This document shows, one piece after another, positions 24,460 through 33,450 of a DNA stretch of 64,000 bases. The stretch is from Chloroflexota bacterium (GTDB lineage: Bacteria > Chloroflexota > UBA11872), in the NCBI GenBank assembly GCA_026706485.1, contig JAPOYR010000001.1, positions 1 through 64,000 of the forward strand, written 5' to 3'. Both the position numbers and the translations under genes were made by a program. Position 1 is the stretch's first letter, and the number at the start of each line of letters is the position of its first letter. The notes below the pieces were generated by a model, which was not told where the DNA came from, did not search any database, and worked only from the letters and a program-made list of their open reading frames with translations.

Positions 24460-25161
24460 GTGGCGCGCAGCGACGTTGAGCCCACTCCCCGGATCCTGGC
24501 GGTTGATGACGATCCGGCGATCCTGGATATGCTGCGACGCGGCCTGGGCATCGAGGGGTTCGACGTGCGCGTGGCCTCCGATGGCGCGCAGGCGCTCGAG
24601 GCCATCAACGCCGGGGCGGCCGACGTGGTGATCCTGGACGTGATGATGCCGGGACTCGACGGCTTCGACGTGCTCCACCAGGTTCGGGCGAAGAATGACG
24701 TTCCGGTCCTGTTCCTCACGGCGCGGGATCGCGTGGCGGACCGCATCCGCGGCCTGGACGCCGGGGCCGACGACTACCTGCCGAAGCCCTTCGCTTTCGG
24801 CGAGCTGGTGGCCCGCGTGCGAGCCCTGCTGCGCCGGCACGGGCCGGCCGAGCGCCGGGTGCTGTCCTTCGACGGCGTGCAGATGGACCTCGGGTCGCGG
24901 CAGGTCACCGCGATGGGCGAGCCCCTGAGCCTGACGCAGACCGAGTTCGAGCTCTTGCGCGCGTTGATGGAGCAGCCGGGCCGCGTGCTCACACGGTCGG
25001 AGTTGCTCGACCGGATGTGGGGCTACGAGCCGAGGGCCGTGTCCAACGTGGTGGACGTGTACGTCGGCTACCTCAGACGCAAGCTCGAAACGGCTGACCA
25101 CCCACGCCTGATTCACACGGTGCGGGGCGTCGGCTACGTGCTGCGAAAGGCGACCGCGTGA
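24460..25161 (+). CDS. OmpR/PhoB-family response regulator
   Basis: Encodes 233 residues from a GTG start. The receiver domain has acidic residues D16-D18 and the phospho-acceptor D60 in VVILDVMMPG. The signalling Thr is in FLTARD and the invariant Lys109 is in DYLPKPF. The C-terminal winged helix (about 140-230) includes LTQTEFELLRAL and VDVYVGYLRRKLE. It overlaps the histidine kinase by four bases, a standard pair layout. Confidence 0.96.
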   Translation: MARSDVEPTPRILAVDDDPAILDMLRRGLGIEGFDVRVASDGAQALEAINAGAADVVILDVMMPGLDGFDVLHQVRAKNDVPVLFLTARDRVADRIRGLDAGADDYLPKPFAFGELVARVRALLRRHGPAERRVLSFDGVQMDLGSRQVTAMGEPLSLTQTEFELLRALMEQPGRVLTRSELLDRMWGYEPRAVSNVVDVYVGYLRRKLETADHPRLIHTVRGVGYVLRKATA

Positions 25162-26597
25162 GTATCCGGCTCAAGCTGGCGCTGTGGTACGTGGGCTTTG
25201 TGGTGGCCACGGTGCTCGGGTTTGGGCTGCTGCTGCACTTTCTCCTGGCGGCGCGGGTGCGAAGCGAAGTGGACGTGGCGCTGCAAGGCCGCGCGGGTCA
25301 CGTGCTGGAGCTCGGTGAGGCCGGCCAGCCGGTCGCGGGCGTGCAAGCGACGCTTCCCCTCCTGCCGGACGCGATCACGACGGAGCTGGCGCAACCCGAC
25401 ATCTACCACCAATTCGTGAGCCCGTCCGGCATGCCCGAAATGACGTCGGCGAATCTGCGAGGACGGCAGCTCCCCGTGACTCCGGGGGTGTACGAGGCGC
25501 TGCGCACGGGAGAAGAGCAGTTCGAGGACGTGCGCTTGCAGGACGGCACCCGCATGCGCGTCCTGATTGCTCCGATCGTGTGGCAGGGCGAAATCGAGGG
25601 GGTGCTGCAGGTCGCGAGCTCGGTCGACGTCGCCGAGGGCGCCATTCTGCCGTTCCATGGCTATCTGCTCGGCGGGATGGCCGGCGTGGTTGCCGTGGCC
25701 CTGGTGAGCGGCTTATACCTCACGCGCAAGTCCATGAACCCGGTCAAGGCCCTGACGCGCACCGCGGAGGCGATCTACCAGGTCGGGGACCTCAGCCGAC
25801 GGATCGAGGTTGGGAAGGGCGGGGACGAAATCAAGACGCTGGGCCGGACGTTCAATCGAATGCTCGACTCGATCGAGCAGCTGGTGACCTCGCAGCACCG
25901 CTTTCTGGCCGACGCATCACACGAGCTGAAGACACCGCTGACGGTGATTCGCGGCAATGCCGAGATCCTGTGCCGCGGCGCGGCACCCGGTGCTGACGAC
26001 GAGGCCGCGGACGCGATCCTGCGCGAAGCCACGCGCATGCAGCGGATCGTGGACGACCTGTTGGCCATCGCCGAGCTGGACGCGGCGACGGAAATGCGGT
26101 TCGAGCCGGTGGAGGTGCGCGCGCTGGCCGAGCGAGCCGTCCACGACCTCGAACCGCTGGCGGGGAGCCGCGAGCTGTGGGTGCAGGGGGACGGCGAGGT
26201 GCTGATCTCCGGGGACGTGGACAGGCTCGAACGCGTGGTGCGAAACCTGGTGCAGAACGCCATTGCGGCGACGGAACCCGCGGGCCGGATCGAGGTCGAC
26301 GTGCGACGGCACAACGGCATGGCGCGGCTGGTGGTGGCGGACGACGGCCGCGGGATCGATCCCGAGCATGTGCCCCACATCTTCGAACGGTTCTATCGGG
26401 TGGATCCCTCGCGGTCGCGCGCGACCGGCGGCACCGGGCTGGGCCTGACGATCGTCAAGCGCGTGGCCGAAGCGCACGGCGGCAGCGTGGAGGCCGGACG
26501 CAGCGAGCTTGGCGGGGCGGTTTTTGAGGTGCGACTCCCCGCGGACGGTCACGCCAGCCCGGCGGACGACCGCGCGAACGTGAGATATCACATCTGA
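25158..26597 (+). CDS. Membrane sensor histidine kinase
   Basis: Encodes 479 residues. TM1 is at about 8-32 and TM2 at about 168-188, with an extracytoplasmic sensor region of about 135 residues between them. A HAMP linker starting TRKSMNPVKALT is followed by the HisKA box DASHELKTPL with phospho-accepting His255. The ATPase has the N box (LERVVRNLVQNAI), G1 (VVADDGRGID), F (FERFYRVD) and G2 (GTGLGLTI) boxes. The GTG start lies within the end of the response regulator gene. The ligand is unknown. Confidence 0.96.
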   Translation: MSIRLKLALWYVGFVVATVLGFGLLLHFLLAARVRSEVDVALQGRAGHVLELGEAGQPVAGVQATLPLLPDAITTELAQPDIYHQFVSPSGMPEMTSANLRGRQLPVTPGVYEALRTGEEQFEDVRLQDGTRMRVLIAPIVWQGEIEGVLQVASSVDVAEGAILPFHGYLLGGMAGVVAVALVSGLYLTRKSMNPVKALTRTAEAIYQVGDLSRRIEVGKGGDEIKTLGRTFNRMLDSIEQLVTSQHRFLADASHELKTPLTVIRGNAEILCRGAAPGADDEAADAILREATRMQRIVDDLLAIAELDAATEMRFEPVEVRALAERAVHDLEPLAGSRELWVQGDGEVLISGDVDRLERVVRNLVQNAIAATEPAGRIEVDVRRHNGMARLVVADDGRGIDPEHVPHIFERFYRVDPSRSRATGGTGLGLTIVKRVAEAHGGSVEAGRSELGGAVFEVRLPADGHASPADDRANVRYHI

Positions 26598-26722
26598 TCC
26601 ACGGGCCTCGCTGGGGCCCGCGGCACGTCCTCACCTGATTTTCATGATTCGGTCCGGTTGTCGGCCTATGCTCCAGCTGACGCGGCGGACGTCGCCCGTG
26701 CTAAACGGAGGAGTGGTCGACA

Positions 26723-27394
26723 ATGACGTCGAACACTGGCGGAGACCGGACCGTGGGCGCGAAGCTCATGGCTAACCTGCGCGCGGAAGGCGCGCACCCG
26801 GCGAACTATCGCGCCGGCGACCTCGTGATGGATCCGGCCGTGGACCGTCCGCGGGTCGGCATCGTGTGCGATGGGGCAATCACCGTCTGGCGCCTGAGCC
26901 CGAAGGGCAAGCAGCTTGCCACGGCCTCGCTGCGGCAGGGGGATTGGTTCGAGAACCTCTTCCCCAGCGAGACCTACGAGCGCACCTTCATCGAGGCCGA
27001 TGCGCCGGCGCACGTAGCCTGGCTCGACGGGGCCGCCTTTCAGCGTTTGCTGCGCAAGTACCCGAGCTTCAGCGTCGAGCTCGTCCGATCGCAGATTCGG
27101 CGCTTGGCCGCGGTCGAGACTCGGGCGAGCCACACCGCCCTGGCCAGCGTGGCCGATTCGGTGGCGCTGGCCCTGCTGCAAATGGCCGAGCGCGAGGGCA
27201 CCACGGACCTGGAAGTGACGCACGAGGAGCTGGCGCAGCGGCTCGGCACGGTGCGGGAAAGCGTGAGCCTGGCCATCAGCACGCTGCGGCGGGCGGGCGC
27301 CCTGGCGCCGGCGCAAGGACGCAAGCGGCTGATCTCCATTCTGAGCCTCTCGAAACTTCAGCAGCTGCTGGGCTACTACCCCTCGGGCACGTAG
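26723..27394 (+). CDS. Crp/Fnr-family transcriptional regulator
   Basis: Encodes 223 residues. The N-terminal cyclic-nucleotide-binding-type beta roll (about 20-115) contains VGIVCDGAITVWRLSPKGKQL but lacks a clear RxS cAMP pocket. A dimerisation helix follows, then a Crp-type HTH with THEELAQRLGTVRESVSLAISTL. There are no N-terminal cysteines for an Fnr-type Fe-S cluster. The effector is unknown. GGAGGAG lies just upstream of the start. Downstream, two hairpins separate it from the convergent ArsA gene. Confidence 0.9.
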   Translation: MTSNTGGDRTVGAKLMANLRAEGAHPANYRAGDLVMDPAVDRPRVGIVCDGAITVWRLSPKGKQLATASLRQGDWFENLFPSETYERTFIEADAPAHVAWLDGAAFQRLLRKYPSFSVELVRSQIRRLAAVETRASHTALASVADSVALALLQMAEREGTTDLEVTHEELAQRLGTVRESVSLAISTLRRAGALAPAQGRKRLISILSLSKLQQLLGYYPSGT

Positions 27395-27400
27395 CCCACG

Positions 27401-27425
27401 CCCGTTCGGCCGCCGGCCGAACGGG
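27401..27425. terminator. Convergent-gene hairpin 1
   Basis: CCCGTTCGGCC and GGCCGAACGGG form a perfect 11-bp stem with a three-base loop, seven bases past the Crp/Fnr stop codon. No T-run follows, so termination may depend on other factors. Confidence 0.6.
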
Positions 27426-27434
27426 AAGCCTTAG

Positions 27435-27462
27435 GCGCCCAGGCGGTCTCCCGCCTGGGCGC
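27435..27462. terminator. Convergent-gene hairpin 2
   Basis: GCGCCCAGGCGG and CCGCCTGGGCGC form a perfect 12-bp stem with loop TCTC, directly abutting the ArsA stop codon at 27463. With hairpin 1 it makes a back-to-back pair serving two convergent transcripts. Confidence 0.6.
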
Positions 27463-28695
27463 TTAGCTCGTTTTCGGCGGCAAGGCGGCGTCTGACGGCA
27501 ACTCCGCGGCGGAGCGCGGCACGAACCTGATTCGCAGCTGACCCTCCTCGAGCCGCGCCCGCTGATGCTCCATGCGGGCCAGGGCGCGCGGGAGGACGAT
27601 GTTGCGCCGAGCCGCGCCCATGCGCACGACCAGCTCGTCCCCGCGGCGGATCAGCGCCGCGTCTCGGCGGTCGATGAAAGGGGCCGGGATCTGAAACTCA
27701 AACTCGCCGTCGATCTGGGCGATGTGGTAGGGGCGCTCGCGCACCAGGACGGCCGCCGGATCCTCATCGCCGTGCATCAGCTCCCCCATGGCCCGCAGCC
27801 GGTCGAGCCCGACCACTTCCTCCGGAAACTGCGGGATCTCCAGGACGGGCACGGGATCGAACATGGAGTGGATTTCACGCATATAGCGCTGCTGCATGCG
27901 GCGCCAGCTGGCGGCAAAGTCTCCCGTGGCCTCCGCGGGGACGAGACGGTTCACCACCAGCGCGTCGGTGATGTGGTCGTACAGCGTCAGGTAGGTGAAG
28001 CTCCGCTGGGCCTCGCGGATGACCATCTTTTCCGGATTCACCACGATCCTGACCGTCGATTGGCCCGGCCGCGTGAGCAACACCCGCAGCTTCTCCAGCT
28101 CTTCGACCAGCTCGCCCATGGCGACGAAGACGGAATCCTCGGGCAGTGGCAGATCGGTGACCCGCCGCGCCATCGGGCGAACCATGCGCGCGAGCTGGCG
28201 ATTGATCGGCAGCAGCTTGTCCATCCACCAGCGCCCGACCTCGGGAAACGCCAGCAGACGCAGCGTCTCGCCGGTGGGCGCGCAGTCCACGATCACCACG
28301 TCGAAGTCACCCGAGTCGACGTGACGGGTGATCCAGAGCAAGTTGGCCAGCTCTTCCATGCCCGGGAGCACGGCGATCTCTTCGGCCAGGAGGTCGTTGA
28401 CGCCCCGCCACGTCAGCAGCGCTTCAAACCAGGACTGGACCGTTCCCCAATAGGTTTCGAGGTTGTAGTAGATGTCGCATTCCTGCGCCCACAGTCGCTC
28501 GGCCACCTTGATGGGCTCGGGGCCGAGCGGCTGGTCCAGGGAGTCGCCGAGGCTGTGCGCGGCGTCGGTGCTGAGGACGATGGTTCGCGCGCCGCGCTCC
28601 GCGCAGCGCAGGGCGGTCGCGGCGGCGACGCTGGTTTTGCCCACCCCGCCCTTGCCGGTGTAGAGGATGACGCGGGCGTCGCTAGCGCGTGACAA
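27463..28695 (-). CDS. ArsA/Get3-family ATPase
   Basis: A 410-residue SIMIBI ATPase. The deviant P-loop is YTGKGGVGKTSVA near residue 13, switch I follows at STDAAHSLGDSL, and switch II is VIVDCAPTGETLRLL. The C-terminal portion (from about 320) looks like a small alpha-crystallin/HSP20-like domain often found in bacterial ArsA relatives. No arsenic genes are nearby, so chaperone-like client handling is at least as likely as arsenite transport. The start is a TTG at 28695, with GGAG seven bases upstream, overlapping the selD stop by 14 bases. Confidence 0.88.
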   Translation of the reverse strand: MSRASDARVILYTGKGGVGKTSVAAATALRCAERGARTIVLSTDAAHSLGDSLDQPLGPEPIKVAERLWAQECDIYYNLETYWGTVQSWFEALLTWRGVNDLLAEEIAVLPGMEELANLLWITRHVDSGDFDVVIVDCAPTGETLRLLAFPEVGRWWMDKLLPINRQLARMVRPMARRVTDLPLPEDSVFVAMGELVEELEKLRVLLTRPGQSTVRIVVNPEKMVIREAQRSFTYLTLYDHITDALVVNRLVPAEATGDFAASWRRMQQRYMREIHSMFDPVPVLEIPQFPEEVVGLDRLRAMGELMHGDEDPAAVLVRERPYHIAQIDGEFEFQIPAPFIDRRDAALIRRGDELVVRMGAARRNIVLPRALARMEHQRARLEEGQLRIRFVPRSAAELPSDAALPPKTS

Positions 28696-29767
28696 GGTCG
28701 GGCTCCAGGTGCGAAAGAGTGACGTGCAGCGGCGCTGCGCGTGCGGCGACCACCCGTCCGACGGTGGCCGCGGTCACCACGCCCGCCCCCATCAGCGCCT
28801 CGCGAAACGCGTGCTCATCCTCCGGTGGAATGGCGATCAGCAGCCCGCCGCTCGTCTGGGCGTCGGCCAGGAGCAACCGCTCGGCGGCGGGAAGCTCGGC
28901 GACCCACGTTACCTGGTCGTCCAGCGCGGCCAGGTTGCGCTCGGTGCCGCCCGGCACCTCGTCCGCGGCAATGAGCTCGCGCACCCCGGGGAATACGGGC
29001 ACGTGGTCGGCAAACACCGTGGCCGAGCAGCCGCTGGCCTGCATCATTTCGCGCAGATGCCCCAAGAGCCCGTAGCCCGTGACATCCGTCATGGCATGGG
29101 CGCCGAACGTGCCGGCCACTTCCGCCGCCGCGCGATTCAGCGTCCGCATGCTGGCAACGGCGGCCTCCAATGCCTCGGGCGGCGCGGCGTCATGCTTGAG
29201 CGCGGTGCTGATGATGCCCGTCCCGATGGATTTGGTGAGCACCAGCAGATCGCCCGGACGCGCCCCCGCGTTGGTGATGAGCGCATCGGGATGCGCGGTG
29301 CCGATCACCGCCATGCCGAACTTGGGCACCGGATCGTCCACGGAATGCCCGCCGGCGACCACGGCGCCCGCCTCGATCACCGTGTCGGCGCCGCCGCGCT
29401 GGATCTCCGCAAGCACGTCGAGTGACAGAGTGTCGCGCGGAAACCCGGCAAGGTTGAGTGCAAACAGCGGTGTGGCCGCCATGGCGTAGACATCGCTAAG
29501 CGCGTTGGCCGCCGCGATGGCGCCGAAGTCGTAGGGGTCGTCGACGATGGGCGTAAACACGTCGATGGTCGCCACGATGGCAAGGTCGTCGCGCACCCGA
29601 TAGACGGCGGCGTCGTCCATCGTGGCGGCGTCCACCAGCAGGTCGACGTGCGCCATCTGCGGCATGCGGCGCATCACGTGCGCCAACTCGGTCGGGCTGA
29701 GCTTGCAGGCTCAGCCGGCGCCGGGCGAATACCGCGTGAGCTTCGGTCGCGTCACATCCGAGGTCAT
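28682..29767 (-). CDS. selD: Selenide, water dikinase SelD (selenoprotein, in-frame UGA)
   Basis: Makes selenophosphate from selenide and ATP for selenocysteine and selenouridine synthesis. Ordinary translation would begin at an internal TTG (29686). Reading further upstream in the same frame gives LTRYSPGAG-TGA-ACKLSP, exactly the SelD active-site loop, with a TGA (29711-29713) where the catalytic Cys or Sec belongs and the following K22 conserved. I place the start at ATG 29767, after a TAG at 29777-29779. That gives 361 residues with Sec at position 19. A perfect 8-bp hairpin (29695-29716) embraces the TGA. Other SelD motifs are present: AGGHSVDDP, DVTGYGLLGH and ADAQTSGGLL. Confidence 0.93.
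29695..29716 (-). promoter_or_regulatory. Candidate SECIS-like hairpin at the selD UGA
   Basis: On the minus strand GGCTGAGC and GCTCAGCC pair perfectly around the loop CTGCAA; the Sec TGA itself lies in the 5' arm. Bacterial SECIS elements usually start at or just after the UGA, so the placement is plausible. SelB-binding loop features cannot be judged by eye. Confidence 0.55.
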
Positions 29768-29809
29768 TCTGGCAATCTACAGTACGCGGGAGGCGCCGCA
29801 GGGCTCCAG

Positions 29810-31171
29810 ATGCATCAGGCCGTGCCGCGGAAACTGACGACGTCGGCGGGGCGCCGCCGGCTGCGGCGGATTTGGGCCGTCGCACTCGGCATGGGGATGA
29901 TCGCCGCGGTGTCGGCCTCAAGCGCCACCGCTCGAGAGCCCGACGTCGACGCGGCCAAGCGCGACGCGCCGGTGGCGATTGCCGTGTCCTCGGGACGGTT
30001 CTACCCGGGACTCGGTGAGGACGGCACCGGATTCGGCGTGCGCAACTTTGCCGATGGGCCGCGGTTCTTTGACGCCTTCACGCGCTATGGCGGGCTCGAC
30101 GTGATGGGATATCCAACGTCGCGCCCGTGGATCGGTCCGGGCGGGTTCATCTACCAGCTCACCCAGCGCGCCCTGATGCAATGGTCGCCGGATGATGACA
30201 AGGTCCAGCTGGCCAATGTCTACGAGATCCTGCGCGAGGCCGGATACGACGACGCGCTCTATGCGCGCTCGATTCCCCGCACCGAGCCCGACGAGTCGAC
30301 GACGCTGGACGACGCGCGGGCCGTGCGGATGAGTTGGATGACCGATTCGGCGATCACGCAGGCGTTCCTGGCCAATCCCATCGAGCCCGACAGCGTGGAT
30401 GCCGCCATCGAGCTCCACGGTTTGCCCATGTCCTATCCGGAGACTTTCGGTCCGTTCGTGGTACAGCGCTTCCAGCGGACGGCGCTGCAGCATTGGGTGG
30501 AAGCGGTCGATGGGGGCGAGCCGGTTGGCACGGTGGTGCTCGTCAACAGCGGCGACCACTACAAGGACCTGATGCTCGGGGGGGCGACGGTCACCACGCC
30601 CCATGCGCATGACGACACGCGAATGCTGGATCTGCGCGACGGGGCGGAGGTTTACGTGGACGCCGTCCTCGCCTGGACGACGCAGCGGAACTACAACGTC
30701 ATCGACGACGCGCTCGCCGAGGCGCTGCGCCTGTTGGAGGGGGTGCCGTCGGCTACGCCGGGCCTCGAGGCCGCCGCCGAGGTTTCCGCCCCGATCCGCT
30801 ATCGGTCACTCCCGATCGATGTCCACGCGACGTTCAATCCGCCGTCGCGAATCGCCGTCAACCGCGACCTCCAGCACGAGCGACTCGAAGCCGTGGCGGC
30901 AGTGCTCGCGCACGAGTTGCAGCATCTGGCGGACTTCCACGATGAGCGGTACGTCCCGTCAGACGCGGCATGTCTCGAGGCGGAGATCCGCGCCGTGACC
31001 GCGGCGGCGAACGCCTGGAGCTCATTGATGGGACCCGCCGGCGCGGAGAACCCGCAATCGCCCCTGGAGCGTATGCAGAATGCCGGGCTGCAGGCGTTGC
31101 AGGCGGGGAGCGAGACCATCCGCGCGTTGGTCGAGGACGGGTGGGCCGATCAGTGCTCCCAGCACCACTGA
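29810..31171 (+). CDS. Secreted protein with repeat module and HExxH peptidase motif
   Basis: About 453 residues from ATG 29810. A basic stretch and a hydrophobic segment (IWAVALGMGMIAAVSASSATA) form a signal peptide with an AxA-type cleavage site. The N-terminal module has GGLDVMGYPTSRPW, YQLTQRALMQW and a VYEILREAGYDD helix, matching the start of the hydrolase at 39558-41222. The C-terminal half carries VLAHELQHLADF, an HExxH zinc site, with a Glu-rich helix (CLEAEIRAV) downstream as a possible third ligand. It is likely an extracellular metallopeptidase with a wall- or polymer-recognition module. It is divergent from selD. Confidence 0.75.
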   Translation: MHQAVPRKLTTSAGRRRLRRIWAVALGMGMIAAVSASSATAREPDVDAAKRDAPVAIAVSSGRFYPGLGEDGTGFGVRNFADGPRFFDAFTRYGGLDVMGYPTSRPWIGPGGFIYQLTQRALMQWSPDDDKVQLANVYEILREAGYDDALYARSIPRTEPDESTTLDDARAVRMSWMTDSAITQAFLANPIEPDSVDAAIELHGLPMSYPETFGPFVVQRFQRTALQHWVEAVDGGEPVGTVVLVNSGDHYKDLMLGGATVTTPHAHDDTRMLDLRDGAEVYVDAVLAWTTQRNYNVIDDALAEALRLLEGVPSATPGLEAAAEVSAPIRYRSLPIDVHATFNPPSRIAVNRDLQHERLEAVAAVLAHELQHLADFHDERYVPSDAACLEAEIRAVTAAANAWSSLMGPAGAENPQSPLERMQNAGLQALQAGSETIRALVEDGWADQCSQHH

Positions 31172-31373
31172 GCATTGACGGTGCGGGCAGCCGCCGCCTA
31201 GCATCGTCCATGGCCGTTTGGAACGCCCCGGAGCCCCGCATGCGTTGGGCATATAGACGGCCGGCGGTGGACGCCTAGCGAGACGCCGCCGGCTTCGCGT
31301 GACCACGATGGTGGCACGCCACGCGACGCATGCCGGCGCCAATGCCAGGCGCCTTCCTCAACGAGCTTCACCC

Positions 31374-32612
31374 ATGCCTGCCAATGCCTTTGACGTTCTT
31401 GACGCGCGCGGCCTGATCTCGGCCGCCAGCGACGCCGCCGCGCTGCGCCGCGCCCTCGACCAGCCACTGACCTTTTACGTGGGGTTCGATCCCACCGCGA
31501 CCAGCCTGACGGCCGGCCACCTGGTGACGCTGATGATGGCGCACCACCTGGAACAGGCGGGCAACCGGCCCATCCTGATCGCGGGCGGCGGCACGGGGAT
31601 GATCGGCGACCCGTCGGACCGGCTGGACACGCGGGCGCTGCTGACGCAAGCGGACGTGGCGGCGAACGTGGCCGCGATCCGCACGCAATTGGAGCGGTTC
31701 GTCGATCTCAGCCAGGGCGACGCCCTGGTGCTCAACAACGCCGACTGGCTGGCGGAGCTGGGGTACCTGGAGTTTCTGCGGGACATTGGCCGCCACTTCA
31801 GCGTGAACGAAATGCTCGCCACCGACACCTACCGCAACCGGCTGGAGGCCGGCGAGAACCTGAACTTCATCGAGCTGAACTACCGCCTGCTGCAGGCCTA
31901 CGACTTCCTGCATCTCTACCGGGAATACGGCTGCACCCTGCAGATCGCCGGCAGCGACCAGTGGTCCAACATCCTGGCCGGCGTCGACCTCATTCGCCGC
32001 GTGGAGCGCACGCAGGCCTTTGGGCTGGTGGCCCCGCTGCTGACGACGGCGGAAGGCGAGAAGATGGGGAAGACCGCGGCGGGCGCCGTGTGGCTGGATC
32101 CCGAGCGCACGCCGCCGTTCGACTTCTACCAGTTCTGGATCAACCTGGCGGACGGTCTGGTAGCGCAGGCGTTGGGCATGCTGACGACGCTGCCGATGTC
32201 GGAGGTTGCCGCGTTGCGCGACCTGCGCGGACCGGATATCCGGCGGGCCAAGCAGGCGTTGGCGCACAACGTGACGACGACCGTCCACGGCCGCGAGGCG
32301 GCCGACGCCGCGCGCGAAACGGCCCGGTCGCTGTTCGCCGACGCGACAGGCGACGCGGAGGCGGTGCCAATGACCCTGTTTGCCGCGGCCGAGCTGGAAG
32401 CGGGCATCCCGATCGTCGAGCTGCTGGTGCGCACCGGCCTCGCGACGTCGCGGGGAGCCGCGCGCCGGCTCATCGCTCAAGGCGGGGCTTACGTCGGGGA
32501 CACCCGCGCCGAGGACCCGGAGGCCATCGTCGAGCGCTCGCACGTACCCGACGACGGCCTGCTGCTGCGGGCCGGACGCAAGCGGTATCACCGCGTGGTC
32601 GTGTCGGACTAG
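31374..32612 (+). CDS. tyrS: Tyrosyl-tRNA synthetase
   Basis: A 412-residue class I aminoacyl-tRNA synthetase charging tRNA-Tyr. The class I HIGH-equivalent is in SLTAGHLVTLMM. The tyrosine pocket has the QIAGSDQWSNI motif and the KMSKS loop is EKMGKTAAGAVWLD. The C-terminal S4 RNA-binding domain begins GIPIVELLVRTGLATSRGAARRLI. I chose ATG 31374 (MPANAFDVL); a longer open frame starts at 31299 but adds nothing family-like. Confidence 0.95.
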   Translation: MPANAFDVLDARGLISAASDAAALRRALDQPLTFYVGFDPTATSLTAGHLVTLMMAHHLEQAGNRPILIAGGGTGMIGDPSDRLDTRALLTQADVAANVAAIRTQLERFVDLSQGDALVLNNADWLAELGYLEFLRDIGRHFSVNEMLATDTYRNRLEAGENLNFIELNYRLLQAYDFLHLYREYGCTLQIAGSDQWSNILAGVDLIRRVERTQAFGLVAPLLTTAEGEKMGKTAAGAVWLDPERTPPFDFYQFWINLADGLVAQALGMLTTLPMSEVAALRDLRGPDIRRAKQALAHNVTTTVHGREAADAARETARSLFADATGDAEAVPMTLFAAAELEAGIPIVELLVRTGLATSRGAARRLIAQGGAYVGDTRAEDPEAIVERSHVPDDGLLLRAGRKRYHRVVVSD

Positions 32613-32662
32613 CCTTGTCTCCCGCGACTTTGTCGTTTGCCGCACCCCTGCGAGAACCGCCT

Positions 32663-32716
32663 CCGTTCGTGGTGAGCCTGTCGAACCACGCCCTTCGACA
32701 AGCTCGGCGCGAACGG
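32663..32716. repeat. Dispersed inverted repeat (CCGTTCGTGGTGAGC...)
   Basis: A 54-base element with CCGTTCG at one end and CGAACGG at the other, containing CTGTCGAACCACG and CCTTCGACAAGCTC. A related element in the opposite arrangement lies at 60149-60206. Such elements recur in many bacterial genomes as REP/MITE-like repeats. It occupies part of the 220-base gap before tag. Confidence 0.75.
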
Positions 32717-32832
32717 ATTGGGGCAACAATTGGGCAAAAGCTAGTTGCTTTTTTCGAGTCCCGTGAGGTGGCCGGGGATCGACGCAGGCCGCTACCCTCG
32801 AAGCTGAAGCATTCGACCGCCAAGGAGGCTGT

Positions 32833-33450
32833 ATGGCATCCCGACGCCAGCCGGACGAGGTAGTGCCGCCGCGCCGCGTCAAGCTGCGCAAGTCCGCCAC
32901 CCCGGAGGACATGGCGGACGCGGGGCTGCGCCGCGCGGCGGGGCAGACGATGCGCTGCGAGTGGGCCCAGCGCAATCCCGACCTGACCGTCTACCACGAT
33001 GACTTCTGGGGCGAGCCGCCGGCCGACGACCGCGAGTATTTCGAGCGCATGATGCTGGAGATCTTCCACGCCGGTCTGAGCTGGACGCTGATCTGGAACA
33101 AGCGCGAGAGCCTGCGCCGGGCGTACGACGCCTTCGACATCGACGCCGTCGCTTCCTACGGACCCGCCGAGGTGACGCGGCTGATGAACGACCCCACCGT
33201 GGTCCGCAGCGCGAAGAAGATCGACGCAGCCATCGCCAACGCGCGCACGGTGCTCGAGCTCCAGGCCGAACACGGCGACCTGGCGACCTTTCTGCGACAG
33301 CTTCCCGACGACGCCGAGGACAAGATCAAGGTGCTGCGAAAGACCTTCGCCTTCATGGGGCCGGGCGTGGCGCGCGGCTTCCTAGAAGCCACGGGGCTGA
33401 TTCCGGTGCCCCACCACCCCTACTGCTTCAAGGCCGTGAATGTCGGCTGA
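32833..33450 (+). CDS. tag: DNA-3-methyladenine glycosylase I
   Basis: A 205-residue base-excision repair enzyme removing 3-methyladenine. It has the Tag signatures CEWAQRNPDLTVYHDDFWG, FEIF-type EIFHAGLSW and FAFMGPGVARGF. The late HHPYCF segment supplies His/Cys zinc ligands with the early Cys. A basic N-terminal extension of about 35 residues precedes the catalytic domain. It overlaps the BNR gene by 11 bases. Confidence 0.93.
   Translation: MASRRQPDEVVPPRRVKLRKSATPEDMADAGLRRAAGQTMRCEWAQRNPDLTVYHDDFWGEPPADDREYFERMMLEIFHAGLSWTLIWNKRESLRRAYDAFDIDAVASYGPAEVTRLMNDPTVVRSAKKIDAAIANARTVLELQAEHGDLATFLRQLPDDAEDKIKVLRKTFAFMGPGVARGFLEATGLIPVPHHPYCFKAVNVG

Noticed and set aside
27463-28695. Arsenic resistance operon based on the ArsA-type ATPase.
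   Set aside because: No arsB, arsC, arsD or arsR lies nearby; the partner gene is selD, and bacterial ArsA/Get3 relatives often have other roles.
31172-31373. Possible T-box leader before tyrS (GGTGGCACGCCACGCG resembles the T-box core).
   Set aside because: The match to GGTGGNACCGCG is broken by inserted bases, and I could not find a convincing stem I specifier loop or terminator/antiterminator pair.
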